Source: Thermogemmatispora onikobensis (GTDB taxonomy: Bacteria; Chloroflexota; Ktedonobacteria; Ktedonobacterales; Ktedonobacteraceae). From it: a DNA stretch of 64,000 nucleotides. The translations under genes and the position numbers were made by a program. The stretch is taken from NCBI RefSeq assembly GCF_001748285.1, contig NZ_BDGT01000017.1:1-64000 (forward strand), written 5' to 3'. Below the pieces are notes generated by a model. It saw only the letters and a program-made list of their open reading frames with translations, had not been told where the DNA came from and made no database searches. Below are positions 42,668-50,780 of this stretch, piece after piece (position 1 is the first letter of the stretch; the number at the start of each line of letters is the position of its first letter).

Positions 42668-43114
42668 TCTTGAAGCGACGTTGACCCTACCTAGACAGAC
42701 CCTTCAAAGGCTGACGTGACGGCGATCCGGTAGCCGAAACTTCCCCCGGCCCCGGGAAATGGCGCATGAACTCGCGTTATTTGCCGGGGCCTCACTCTCT
42801 CCTGGCGCTCGCCCACCTGCCCGCCTCCTTGTCTTCCCCCTTCGCTGCTCTGCTGCGCACCGGCGCCAGGCCCTCTTTCTCTTCTTCTCTTCATTTGTGC
42901 ATTTATATCAATCAACATTACAATGTATTCATAAATTATTACAATGCAGATTCTTTATTGACATCAATGGGAAAGCGTGTTATATTTTTCCACGCTTCGA
43001 TAGGAGAAGGTGCTCGATCGAGTGCCTTCGGGAATATCGTGCAGTCTGTTCCGTCTGAAGTAGAAGCGGGAAGGGACTGCGTAACATCTTACAGGTGTCA
43101 AGTGGAGGAAGGCA
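42668..43114. other. Intergenic region with AT-rich upstream activating sequences
   Basis: The stretch from about 42895 to 42960 is far richer in A and T than the rest of the window. It contains two exact ATTACAATG copies at 42917-42925 and 42938-42946, 21 bases apart (two helical turns), upstream of the promoter. They could be an activator site or an UP element. About 130 bases of leader follow before the TTG start of the beta-helix protein. Confidence 0.6.
42958..42986 (+). promoter_or_regulatory. Consensus promoter of the secreted beta-helix gene
   Basis: TTGACA (42958-42963) and TATATT (42981-42986) with a 17-base spacer. It is preceded by AT-rich direct repeats. Confidence 0.75.
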
Positions 43115-44233
43115 TTGCGAAGAAAAGCTTCCTTGATTTTGGCGGCATGTGTGCCGTTGGCGCTTGTGATAGCGTTGTTGAGTCTGGGGCTGTCGCAGCT
43201 TGTGGGGGCGCGTGCCTGGCACACGAGCTGTAAGTCGACGGGCTTTAGCTGGCATGGAGTCACGCTGACGGCGGCGCTGGTCAACCCCTCGACCACGGTC
43301 ACTGGGGTCGTCAACGCGACGGGCTGTGACGTTGGTGTTTTTTTCAGCAGCGGTGTGACCGGCTCCATCGTCAATGCAGATATTTATGGGGCGCTGGACT
43401 TTGGTGTGTTGAATGTCGGCGCCAACGTCACGATCAAGCAGTCGCGTATTCATGACATTGGCGACGTCCATCTGAGCAACATCCACGTTGGGGTGGGTAT
43501 CTATTTCGCCAATGACAGCCATGCCTGTGGTACCATTGAAGGCAACACCATCACGCATTATCTGCGCTCGGGTGTGATTATTGCCGGTCCATCGGACAGC
43601 GCTGTCATCACCAACAACACCTTGATTGGTCTGGGTCCGATTTCCTTTGTAGCTCAGACAGGCATCCAGGTAGTGGGAGGAGCGCATGTTTCCCTCAGCG
43701 GCAACCATATCACTGCCAATGTTTATGTTGGCAGTCAGCCGGCGGTTGCCGCTGGCATTGCGGTGGTTGGTGGCTCCTGTTATGGTCTGCCTCTGACGCT
43801 GGGCCTGCAGCTGAAGTCGAATGTCTTGCAGGACAACGATATTGGTATCTGGATCTCCGAGCTGACCGTTGGAACGCGCCAGGGTCTCTGTGTCGCGGCC
43901 CGTACAGCCACCCATATCGTTCTGCTCAGTAACACCATTAGCAATGCGCGCATCCTCAACGTGAGCGGCGCGGCGGGCCAGTCCTACCAGGCCGGCATTA
44001 CCATTCAGGGCAGCGGCGTCAGCATCGTCAGCAATACGATCTGTGGCGCCGGCTATCTGGCCGCTACCCGGGCTACTGTTTCGGGCTACATTTACCCGAT
44101 CGATCTGGTGCTGGCCACTGATCTCAAGCTGAGTGGCAATACTGCCTGTGGCGGCTCCGCCTTGAATCTCTCGCTTGGCCTGGGCACCACCGCTGACATT
44201 CAGAGCCACTTGCTGGTGGCCTTGGTACTCTGA
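43115..44233 (+). CDS. Secreted right-handed beta-helix protein
   Basis: A 372-residue protein starting at TTG 43115 behind GTGGAGGAAGG. A signal peptide is clear: MRRKASLILAACVPLALVIALLSLGL. The mature part repeats beta-strand ladder motifs (for example GTIEGNTITHYLRSGVIIAG, AVITNNTLIGLG, VSLSGNHITANVYVG) with Asn/Gly ladders, like the NosD/right-handed parallel beta-helix family. Eight or so Cys may form disulfides. Such proteins bind or cleave polysaccharides, or form surface fibres; catalytic residues cannot be identified. It is expressed from a consensus promoter with upstream repeats, so expression may be regulated. Confidence 0.75.
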   Translation: MRRKASLILAACVPLALVIALLSLGLSQLVGARAWHTSCKSTGFSWHGVTLTAALVNPSTTVTGVVNATGCDVGVFFSSGVTGSIVNADIYGALDFGVLNVGANVTIKQSRIHDIGDVHLSNIHVGVGIYFANDSHACGTIEGNTITHYLRSGVIIAGPSDSAVITNNTLIGLGPISFVAQTGIQVVGGAHVSLSGNHITANVYVGSQPAVAAGIAVVGGSCYGLPLTLGLQLKSNVLQDNDIGIWISELTVGTRQGLCVAARTATHIVLLSNTISNARILNVSGAAGQSYQAGITIQGSGVSIVSNTICGAGYLAATRATVSGYIYPIDLVLATDLKLSGNTACGGSALNLSLGLGTTADIQSHLLVALVL

Positions 44234-44744
44234 CCCCCGCTCGCTAGAGGCAAAGGGCGTCGGGGACCTCCTGGCGGTTGGCCGCCAGCCGCAGTTGCGA
44301 CGGCAGCCGTCAGGTCTCTCGCCCCTTTGCCTCGCCCTCCTGGCTCTATTCAGGTCGGCCTGATAGCCTGCGGGGGCAACAGCAGCCAGCAGCGCCAGAC
44401 CAGGAAGGAATATTCCTGGACTCGCGCGAGACTGCCAATGTCGTGGGGAACCACAGAGGATGAGGAGTCGCAGCAGTCGCAATCGAAAAAGGAGCAGAAA
44501 TATGACCCATCAAGCTCAGCGGCCCGCTCGCTTCTCAAAAGATCCTCCTGGTTCTCTGGTGGCCTTGTCGTCTCATTGCCTCCATCGGTGACAGGCGGCG
44601 TACTCCCTTCCAATAGCTTGCTTCCCTCGTGCTATCCGGCCTGGCGAGTGCGCCGCCTGCTCCTCTCCTATCTTGATCCTTGCAAGGCGCTTGGTCCTCT
44701 GCCTACCTGCTTTCTTGCTTGCCTCTTTCCTCCTTCCGGCTCTC

Positions 44745-44774
44745 ATGACAGGCAAGCAGAGTTTGTGCTACACT
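44745..44774 (+). promoter_or_regulatory. Promoter of stand-alone XDH-type gene
   Basis: ATGACA (44745-44750) and TACACT (44769-44774) have an 18-base spacer and lie about 125 bases before the start codon at 44900. Confidence 0.5.
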
Positions 44775-44880
44775 GTCTGCGGACTGTCTTTTAGTAAGGA
44801 GCCGCTTTTTATCCAGGAGGAAGGGTGAGACCGGAGCGAATCCCTGCGGTTTTCCCTTCCTTAACCTGTCTCTGAGTAGA

Positions 44881-44896
44881 GTGAGTGAGTGAGTGA
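44881..44896 (+). repeat. GTGA tetranucleotide repeat abutting a start codon
   Basis: Four perfect GTGA units end three bases before the ATG at 44900. They occupy the place of the SD; change in unit number would alter start-site spacing. Confidence 0.7.
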
Positions 44897-44899
44897 CCG

Positions 44900-47245
44900 A
44901 TGACACAGACAGCTGATACGGCTGAATACAGAGCCATAGGCAAACCCTATCAGCGCCCCGACGCGCCCGCCAAAGTCACCGGGCAAGCGCGCTATGCTGG
45001 TGACATTCCAGTTCCTGGCAAGCTCCTTTTTGCGCGGCCTGTGCTCAGCCCCTATGCGCACGCGCGCATTACCAGGATCGACATCAGCCAGGCGCTGGCG
45101 GTGCCTGGAGTGCGCGCCGTCTATACTGGCGAGACTTTGCCGCTCGAGGGGTATGATCCAGGCGAGCGTACCAAATCGCCCCTGGCGCGCCAGGAAGTGC
45201 TTTGGGCTGGTCAGCCGGTAGCCCTGGTCCTGGCCGAGAGCGAAGCTGCTGCCGCTGATGGAGCTGCCGCCATCGAAGTTGACTATGAATCACTGCCGGT
45301 AGTCGTTGATCCGCTGGCGGCGATGGAGCCAGGGGCCCCGCTGACACGTCTCCTGGAGAAGAAGCGGACGGGGGAAATTGCTGGTGGGGAGGCCCACGCC
45401 GCTGTCTCCGGGGGAGAAGAGGGCGAAGAGCAAGAGAGCCAGCCTCTTTCTGAGAATGTCTGCGACAGGAGCCACCTGCGGCAGGGCGATATTGAGGCAG
45501 GCTGGCGGGAGGCCGACGTAGTTGTTGAGCGGCGTTATCGCACCAGCGTAGTGCATCAATCTTACCTGGAGCCGCAGTCGATCACGGTCATGCCTTCTCC
45601 TGATGGAGGGCAGTACACTGTCTGGGCCAGCGCTCAGGGTCTCTTCACCACACGTACGGAAATTGCTGAGGCACTGAATCTGGCCGAACGTCAGATTCAT
45701 ATTGAGTCGGTCCCGATCGGGGGGGCCTTCGGAGGCAAATTCACCCTGCTAGAGCCCCTGGCAGTCGCTGCGGCCCGCGCCAGTCGGCGACCGGTGCGTC
45801 TTGTGCTCACACGTAGCGAGGACCTCTTAGCGGCCAATCCAGCGCCCCAGGCCATCATTACCGTCAAACTCGGCGCCAGGCGTGATGGCACCCTTGTCGC
45901 CCTCCAGGGGGAGGTCGTTTTCGACAGCGGAGCCTACGCCGGCGCTGCTGCCAGCCTGGCCGGCTTTATTCTTGCCAGCACCTATCGCTGTCCCAACATC
46001 GATATCCGCTGCTATGAGGTGCTGACCAACAAGGTTGGAGTCGGAGCCTATCGAGCGCCCGGGGCGCCCCAGGCGACTTTTGCCCTGGAGTCGACCGTCG
46101 ATGAGCTGTGCAGCGAGCTGGCTATAGACCCCCTGGAGTTTCGCCTCAAAAACTGCCTGCGTGAAGGTGATCCCTCGTTGGATCGTCGGCGTCCCCGCTG
46201 GCCGCGGATTGGGCTGCTAGACTGTCTGGAGAAGGTGCGTGAGCATCCTTTGTGGGCGCGACGTCAGGAGCTGTTAACCCCGCCACCCGAGCTGAACGGC
46301 TGGAAGGTTGGCATTGGCCTGGCAGTCGGTGGCTGGCCCGGCGGCACTGAGCCGGCGGCGGCAGCCTGCCGGCTCGACCGGGATGGTCGTCTCACGGTGA
46401 TCGTTGGCACTGTCGATCTAACCGGCACCGACTCAGCGCTGACCCTGATCGCCGCTGAAGGGCTGGGCGTCTCTCCCGAGCTGGTACAAATCGAGCATGG
46501 CAGCTCCGACAGCGTGCCTCACAGCGGCAGTACCGGCGGTAGCAAGATCACCTATACAATGGGGCCAGCTGTACTGGCCGCTGTGCGTGACGCCCGGCAG
46601 CAGATTCTGGAGGTAGCTGCCGAGCTGCTGGAAGCCGCTGTTGAAGATCTGGAGATTGAGCGAGACCGCGTCGTAGTGCGAGGCGTGCCCGATCGCTCCG
46701 TGTCTCTCCAGAAGATCGGGCGTGTCACCACGGCATTCGGCAGCCGCTATCAGCCGATCTATGGGCGCGGGCGCTCGGCTCTCAGCTCCTCGCCCATGTA
46801 TGCAGCCCATGTCGCGCGTGTTGCCGTTGATCCCGAAACGGGTGAGGTGCGTGTCCTCGACTATCTGGCGGCCCAAGATGTTGGTTTCGCCATTAACCCT
46901 GCCGAGATCGAAGGGCAGATTCATGGTGGGGTCACCCAGGGCATCGGCTGGGCCCTTTTCGAAGGCTTTGTCTATGACGAGCATGGGCAGCTGCTCACCG
47001 CCACGCTCATGGATTATGCCCTGCCTCACAGCACCGATGTCCCGACCATCACCCCGCTGCTTGTCGAGGTCCCATCGGAGCAGGGACCTTTCGGAGCCAA
47101 AGGAGTAGGCGAGCCGCCAGTGGTGCCCGTCGCCGCAGCCATCGCCAACGCCCTCAAGGCGGCCCTCGGGGTGCGTCTGACTCAGTTGCCCATGACACCC
47201 GAGCGTGTCCTGGGGACGTTCCAGCAGCGGAGTCAGACGCGCTGA
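44900..47245 (+). CDS. XDH-family molybdenum hydroxylase, large subunit
   Basis: A 781-residue molybdopterin-binding subunit encoded alone, without adjacent small or FAD subunits. It has the fold marks KPYQRPDAPAKVTGQARYAGD, GGAFGGKF, the VGAYRAPGAPQ loop (not AYRCSFR, so it is not a form-I CO dehydrogenase), and the catalytic GPFGAKGVGEPP with Glu. Hydroxylation of an aromatic heterocycle, purine or aldehyde is possible. It must share small and FAD subunits encoded elsewhere, or use a different partner. The SD is replaced by a GTGA repeat. The conserved Glu sets it apart from the HcrA-like subunit at 31.8 kb, which has Gln. Confidence 0.87.
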   Translation: MTQTADTAEYRAIGKPYQRPDAPAKVTGQARYAGDIPVPGKLLFARPVLSPYAHARITRIDISQALAVPGVRAVYTGETLPLEGYDPGERTKSPLARQEVLWAGQPVALVLAESEAAAADGAAAIEVDYESLPVVVDPLAAMEPGAPLTRLLEKKRTGEIAGGEAHAAVSGGEEGEEQESQPLSENVCDRSHLRQGDIEAGWREADVVVERRYRTSVVHQSYLEPQSITVMPSPDGGQYTVWASAQGLFTTRTEIAEALNLAERQIHIESVPIGGAFGGKFTLLEPLAVAAARASRRPVRLVLTRSEDLLAANPAPQAIITVKLGARRDGTLVALQGEVVFDSGAYAGAAASLAGFILASTYRCPNIDIRCYEVLTNKVGVGAYRAPGAPQATFALESTVDELCSELAIDPLEFRLKNCLREGDPSLDRRRPRWPRIGLLDCLEKVREHPLWARRQELLTPPPELNGWKVGIGLAVGGWPGGTEPAAAACRLDRDGRLTVIVGTVDLTGTDSALTLIAAEGLGVSPELVQIEHGSSDSVPHSGSTGGSKITYTMGPAVLAAVRDARQQILEVAAELLEAAVEDLEIERDRVVVRGVPDRSVSLQKIGRVTTAFGSRYQPIYGRGRSALSSSPMYAAHVARVAVDPETGEVRVLDYLAAQDVGFAINPAEIEGQIHGGVTQGIGWALFEGFVYDEHGQLLTATLMDYALPHSTDVPTITPLLVEVPSEQGPFGAKGVGEPPVVPVAAAIANALKAALGVRLTQLPMTPERVLGTFQQRSQTR

Positions 47246-47469
47246 GAGAGTGGGGCTCCAGCTCGCCGCTGCTCGTGGGCAAAGGACTCTTTCCCCTCCC
47301 TCCAGGGCCAGCGCCTGACCCTTCTTCCTTTCCTGAGCAAAGGGAGAAGAGAGCGACACCCGGACCCAAGACAGGTTGGGCAAGTCTGCCTCGGCCTGCT
47401 CAACCTGTCGGGGAGGGCCAGGGCGGTGCTAACCGACGAGAAGAGGAATAAAAGGCCCAGCTCTGGCTG

Positions 47470-47485
47470 TTCTTAACAATAAGAA
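47470..47485 (+). promoter_or_regulatory. Palindromic operator candidate upstream of the rhodanese-E1 operon
   Basis: TTCTTA and TAAGAA flank ACAA in perfect dyad symmetry, 42 bases before the -35. The position suits an activator site. Confidence 0.45.
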
Positions 47486-47527
47486 TGTCGTGAAAAGGCT
47501 GACCCCTCCTCACTGATTAGCTCTTCC

Positions 47528-47557
47528 TTGACAGATCAAAAGAGCGCGTGATAGTCT
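47528..47557 (+). promoter_or_regulatory. Promoter of rhodanese-E1/CysO/CysM/JAMM operon
   Basis: TTGACA (47528-47533) and TAGTCT (47552-47557) are 18 bases apart. The transcript would start about 55 bases before the ATG at 47618. Confidence 0.6.
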
Positions 47558-47617
47558 GTCTTTAGCACGACGCGACAAACTCGATGAACATAGTCAACAA
47601 TCGAAAGGTGTAGAGCG

Positions 47618-48796
47618 ATGGGCGAAGCGTCCAGAGAAATCATGCGGCGCGCGCGCGAGCTAGTCCCCGAATGGACGCCCGACCAGGTCCAGCAGGCTCT
47701 CAAAGGCCAGAAGGAGGGAGCGCAGGATCTGGTCCTGGTTGACGTGCGTGAGAAGCACGAGTGGAACGAGGGCTACATTCCCGGTGCGCTGCACGTGCCG
47801 CGTGGCTATCTAGAGCTGCAGATTGAAGAGGCGGTACCTGATAAGACGAAGCCGGTGGTGCTCTACTGCGCTGGTGGTGTGCGCTCGCTCATGGCAGGGG
47901 CCACTCTCAAGCAGATGGGCTACCAAAACGTCATCTCGATGGCGGGCGGTTTTGGTCAATGGCGCGCCCGTGGCTATGAGGTGGTGCAGCCGCGCACACT
48001 AGGGGAGGCGCAGCGCAAGCGCTACAGTCGTCACCTGCTCATTCCCGAGGTTGGTGAGGCGGGGCAGTTAAAGCTCCTCGACTCGCGCGTCCTCTTGCTA
48101 GGTGCGGGTGGTCTTGGCTCGCCGGCGGCCTATTATCTGGCGGCGGCGGGGGTTGGCACCATTGGAGTCATCGACTCCGATGTCGTCGATGAGAGCAACC
48201 TCCAGCGTCAGATCCTGCATAACGTCAGCCGCATTGGCAAGTACAAGGCTGAGTCGGCGCGCGAGACCATTGAGGCTCTCAACCCTGATGTCAAGGTCAT
48301 CACCTACGTTGATCGCCTCGATGAGACCAACGTGGCGCGTATCATTGCCGACTACGATGTCATCATCGATGGCACCGACAACTTCCCGACGCGCTACCTG
48401 CTCAACGATGCCTCGATCATCGCCAACAAGCCGGTGGTGCACGGAAGTGTCTTCCGCTTTGAAGGTCAGGTCACGGTCTTCAAGCCGCACGAAGGGCCGT
48501 GCTATCGCTGCCTCTATCCAGAGCCGCCTCCGGCAGCGCTGGCTCCCAGCTGCGCTGAGGCGGGAGTGCTTGGCGTCCTGCCCGGCGTGATTGGCCTGCT
48601 GCAGGCTGTCGAGACCATCAAGCTCCTGTTGGGGATTGGAGAGCCGTTGGTCGGACGGCTGCTAACCTACGATGCCCTCACCGGCGAGTTCAACGAGCTG
48701 AAGCTCTATCGTGATCCGCAATGCCCGGCCTGCGGCGAGAATGCCCATCCTGAGAACTTGCCAACCTACGCCGATGTCTGCGCCATCTCGGCCTGA
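47618..48796 (+). CDS. Rhodanese-MoeB/ThiF (E1-like) fusion
   Basis: A 392-residue protein that activates a ubiquitin-like sulfur carrier. Residues 25-125 are a rhodanese with active-site Cys84 in YCAGGVRS. Residues 135-385 are a ThiF/MoeB adenylyltransferase: GAGGLGSPAAYYLA ATP-binding motif, DESNLQRQ, DGTDNFPTRYLLND, and Cys312 in SCAEAGVLGVLPG at the thioester position of MoeB/Uba4 proteins. Zinc cysteines are CYRC and CPAC. Rhodanese usually follows the E1 domain (as in MoeZ or Uba4); here it precedes. It should adenylate the Gly-Gly tail of the downstream carrier and form a persulfide. The start is ATG 47618 after GAAAGGTG. Confidence 0.9.
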   Translation: MGEASREIMRRARELVPEWTPDQVQQALKGQKEGAQDLVLVDVREKHEWNEGYIPGALHVPRGYLELQIEEAVPDKTKPVVLYCAGGVRSLMAGATLKQMGYQNVISMAGGFGQWRARGYEVVQPRTLGEAQRKRYSRHLLIPEVGEAGQLKLLDSRVLLLGAGGLGSPAAYYLAAAGVGTIGVIDSDVVDESNLQRQILHNVSRIGKYKAESARETIEALNPDVKVITYVDRLDETNVARIIADYDVIIDGTDNFPTRYLLNDASIIANKPVVHGSVFRFEGQVTVFKPHEGPCYRCLYPEPPPAALAPSCAEAGVLGVLPGVIGLLQAVETIKLLLGIGEPLVGRLLTYDALTGEFNELKLYRDPQCPACGENAHPENLPTYADVCAISA

Positions 48797-48967
48797 AGAA
48801 GCTGGCGCCACGGCGGTTATCTGGCAATCGATCAACCCTGTCGTGACAGGAATGGGCCTGTGCTGGCGCAGGTGAGCGCGTTGCAAGGCTGACCTGCTCG
48901 CCCGCGCCAGCGCCGGTGAGCAAACGCGCTCGCTCGGCGGGCTTCCAAGGGAGCGAGTTCGCGGTGT

Positions 48968-49012
48968 GTAGTGGTAGTAGTAGCAGTAGTAGTAGCAGCA
49001 GCAGTAGTAGTA
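48968..49012 (+). repeat. GTA/GCA trinucleotide repeat in the operon leader
   Basis: About 15 near-perfect triplets (GTA, GCA, one GTG) lie between the E1 gene and the ubiquitin-like gene, ending 27 bases before its ATG. It is non-coding on the plus strand and could be a slippage-prone spacer. Confidence 0.75.
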
Positions 49013-49039
49013 TCTTAAAAAGAGGAGTAGAAGAGAACA

Positions 49040-49318
49040 ATGGCGACAGTGCGTCTTGCCCCCGTGTTGCGCGCAGCGGCTGGGGGTGCCAAGCAAGTCA
49101 GCGCCCAAGGCAACACACTGGCGGAAGTGCTGGCGGACCTCTATCGGCAGTATCCTTCTCTCAAAGAGCAGATTCAGCCTGAAGAGGAGCTGAGCCGCTT
49201 TATCAACGTCTATGTCAACGATCAAGACGTGCGCTACCTCCAGGGCCTGCAGACAGCAGTAGGTCCCAACGATACCGTGATCCTGCTGCCCGCAATGGCT
49301 GGCGGAGGCCAGGAGTAA
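49040..49318 (+). CDS. cysO: MoaD/ThiS-like sulfur carrier (CysO-like) with C-terminal extension
   Basis: A 92-residue ubiquitin-fold sulfur carrier. Its beta-grasp strands and helix (LAEVLADLYRQYPSLKEQI) match MoaD/ThiS, and the tail reads LPAMAGGGQE. In mycobacterial CysO the Gly-Gly is terminal and becomes a thiocarboxylate that supplies sulfur to CysM. Here three residues (Gly-Gln-Glu) follow the first Gly-Gly or two follow the last Gly-Gly, so trimming should be needed, probably by the JAMM protease at 50.3 kb. The neighbours are exactly the partners expected: E1, cysteine synthase, protease. A stop directly after Glu is clear in the sequence (TAA at 49316). Confidence 0.88.
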   Translation: MATVRLAPVLRAAAGGAKQVSAQGNTLAEVLADLYRQYPSLKEQIQPEEELSRFINVYVNDQDVRYLQGLQTAVGPNDTVILLPAMAGGGQE

Positions 49319-49333
49319 GTAGGGAATGCCATC

Positions 49334-50269
49334 ATGCGCTATAGCAGCATACTGGAGACCATAGGCAATACGCCACTGGTCGAGCTGAAAAGCCTCAGTC
49401 CACGGCCAGGAGTGCAGATCTTCGCCAAGCTGGAAGGAGTCAATCCCTCTGGCAGCATTAAGGACCGCATCGCCAGGCGCATGATCGAGGAGGCAGAGGC
49501 CAGCGGCAAGCTAGCGCCCGGCTCGATTCTGCTGGAGCCGACGAGCGGCAACACTGGCATTGCGCTGGCGATGATTGCGCGAGTCAAGGGATACAAGTTT
49601 GTCGCGGTAATGCCCGATAATGTAACGCGCGAGCGTCGCCAGTTGCTGGAACTCTATGGCGCGGACATCATCTTCTCGGATGGAGCTCAGGGAAGCAATG
49701 GCGCCGTGCGCCTGGCGCAGGAGCTAGCACGCAAAGATGAGCGCTACGTTATGCTCTATCAGTACGGCAACTCAGCCAACCCTGACGCCCACTACTACGG
49801 CACAGCTGTTGAGATCATCAATGATCTCCCCGACCTCGATGTCTTCGTGGCCGGCCTGGGCACTGGAGGGACCCTCACCGGGAACGCACGTCGCCTGAAG
49901 GAGTACAACCCGGCGATCCGCGTCATCGCTGCTGAGCCAATGCAAGGCGACAGCGTGCAGGGCTTGCGCAGTCTCGAAGACGGTTTTGTTCCGCCTGTGC
50001 TAGACCTGTCCCTCCTCGACGCGCGCATTCTGGTCTCGGGGATTGACGCCATCCGCCGGACGCGCCAGCTCAAGGACCAGGAAGGCATCTTCGCTGGCCC
50101 TTCCTGTGGCGCCGCTCTGCACGCGGCCCTGCGCGTCGCTTCCAGCATGGAGCGGGGGAAGATCGTCGTCATCCTCGCAGATGGCGGCTGGAAATATCTC
50201 AGCGAAGATCTGTGGACGCGCGATCTGAGCGCGTTGGAGGATGATCTGGAGAGTAAACTCTTATGGTAG
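49334..50269 (+). CDS. cysM: CysM-type cysteine synthase
   Basis: A 311-residue PLP beta-replacement enzyme. The Schiff-base Lys lies in SGSIKDRIA (K43), and PTSGNTGIALAMI, SDGAQGSNGAVR and GLGTGGTLTGNARRL form the cofactor and phosphate-binding loops of O-acetylserine/O-phosphoserine sulfhydrylases. The mycobacterial CysM partner of CysO uses O-phosphoserine and a thiocarboxylate donor. Residue choices that distinguish these substrates cannot be settled here. It starts 15 bases after the carrier stop and overlaps the JAMM gene start by seven bases, so the four genes are tightly linked. Confidence 0.92.
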   Translation: MRYSSILETIGNTPLVELKSLSPRPGVQIFAKLEGVNPSGSIKDRIARRMIEEAEASGKLAPGSILLEPTSGNTGIALAMIARVKGYKFVAVMPDNVTRERRQLLELYGADIIFSDGAQGSNGAVRLAQELARKDERYVMLYQYGNSANPDAHYYGTAVEIINDLPDLDVFVAGLGTGGTLTGNARRLKEYNPAIRVIAAEPMQGDSVQGLRSLEDGFVPPVLDLSLLDARILVSGIDAIRRTRQLKDQEGIFAGPSCGAALHAALRVASSMERGKIVVILADGGWKYLSEDLWTRDLSALEDDLESKLLW

Positions 50270-50691
50270 CAGAAGTCTTTGTTGTGCGTATCCCTCGTAC
50301 AATCTACACGGAGATGGTGGCTCACGTCACCGCCGGCTATCCCAACGAAGCCTGTGGCTTACTGGCGAGCAAGGATGGTCGGGTGGTGAAAAACTACCCG
50401 ACCCCCAATGCTGCCGAGCATCCTGATGATTTCTCCGAGATTTCTTCGCAGGACCTGCTGCGCATTGATAAAGACATCGAAACCTACGATGGCAATGTGT
50501 TCGCCTACTACCATTCGCACCCACGCAGCGAGGCCTATCCATCGGCTCGCGATATCGAGTGGGCTAGGCGCAATGGCGTTTACTACATCATCTTCTCGTT
50601 GCAATACCATCCTGAGCCACCCGATGCGCGCGTCTTCTCCATTAAAGCGGATGGGAGTGTCAGCGAGGGCAAACTGGAGCTGATCGATTGA
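50263..50691 (+). CDS. mec: JAMM/MPN metalloprotease (Mec-like)
   Basis: A 142-residue JAB/MPN-domain zinc metallopeptidase. The JAMM motif is complete: Glu29 in PNEACGLL, His84-Ser-His86-Pro, Ser94 and Asp97 in the HxHP-x6-S-x2-D arrangement. Mycobacterial Mec cleaves cysteine from the CysO-cysteine adduct. In this operon it may also trim the residues beyond the carrier Gly-Gly, as QbsD-type proteases are known to do for related carriers. The ATG overlaps the cysM 3' end, indicating translational coupling. Its short size means it has only the catalytic domain. Confidence 0.9.
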   Translation: MVAEVFVVRIPRTIYTEMVAHVTAGYPNEACGLLASKDGRVVKNYPTPNAAEHPDDFSEISSQDLLRIDKDIETYDGNVFAYYHSHPRSEAYPSARDIEWARRNGVYYIIFSLQYHPEPPDARVFSIKADGSVSEGKLELID

Positions 50692-50780
50692 GGCTGGCGA
50701 GCGGAGAGGCCTGGCTGCTGGCTTCCAGTTTCCCCGCCTCCCCCTCTTCTTCCCCAGCAGGACCCGCTCGCAGCCCAATG

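Larger units (their letters stand above)
44234..44899. other. 666-bp intergenic region, no gene seen
   Basis: It contains the promoter at 44745-44774 and the GTGA repeat at 44881-44896 next to the XDH start codon. A frame of 155 codons in this region has a poor composition and no SD and is not accepted. Confidence 0.5.
47246..47617. other. Regulatory region upstream of the sulfur-carrier operon
   Basis: It contains the palindrome TTCTTA-ACAA-TAAGAA (47470-47485) and the promoter at 47528-47557. About 60 bases separate the promoter from the ATG at 47618. Confidence 0.55.

Noticed and set aside
42980-44482. 500-codon antisense frame over the beta-helix gene
   Set aside because: Asn/Gly-ladder codons in the sense strand produce long antisense frames. 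There is no SD and no recognisable product.
44327-44794. Open frame of 155 codons
   Set aside because: No SD, no family pattern, Ser/Leu/Pro-rich shadow composition, and it overlaps a likely promoter.
44900-47245. Aerobic CO dehydrogenase large subunit (CoxL)
   Set aside because: It has AYRAPG rather than the form-I AYRCSFR motif, and no small or FAD subunits adjoin it.
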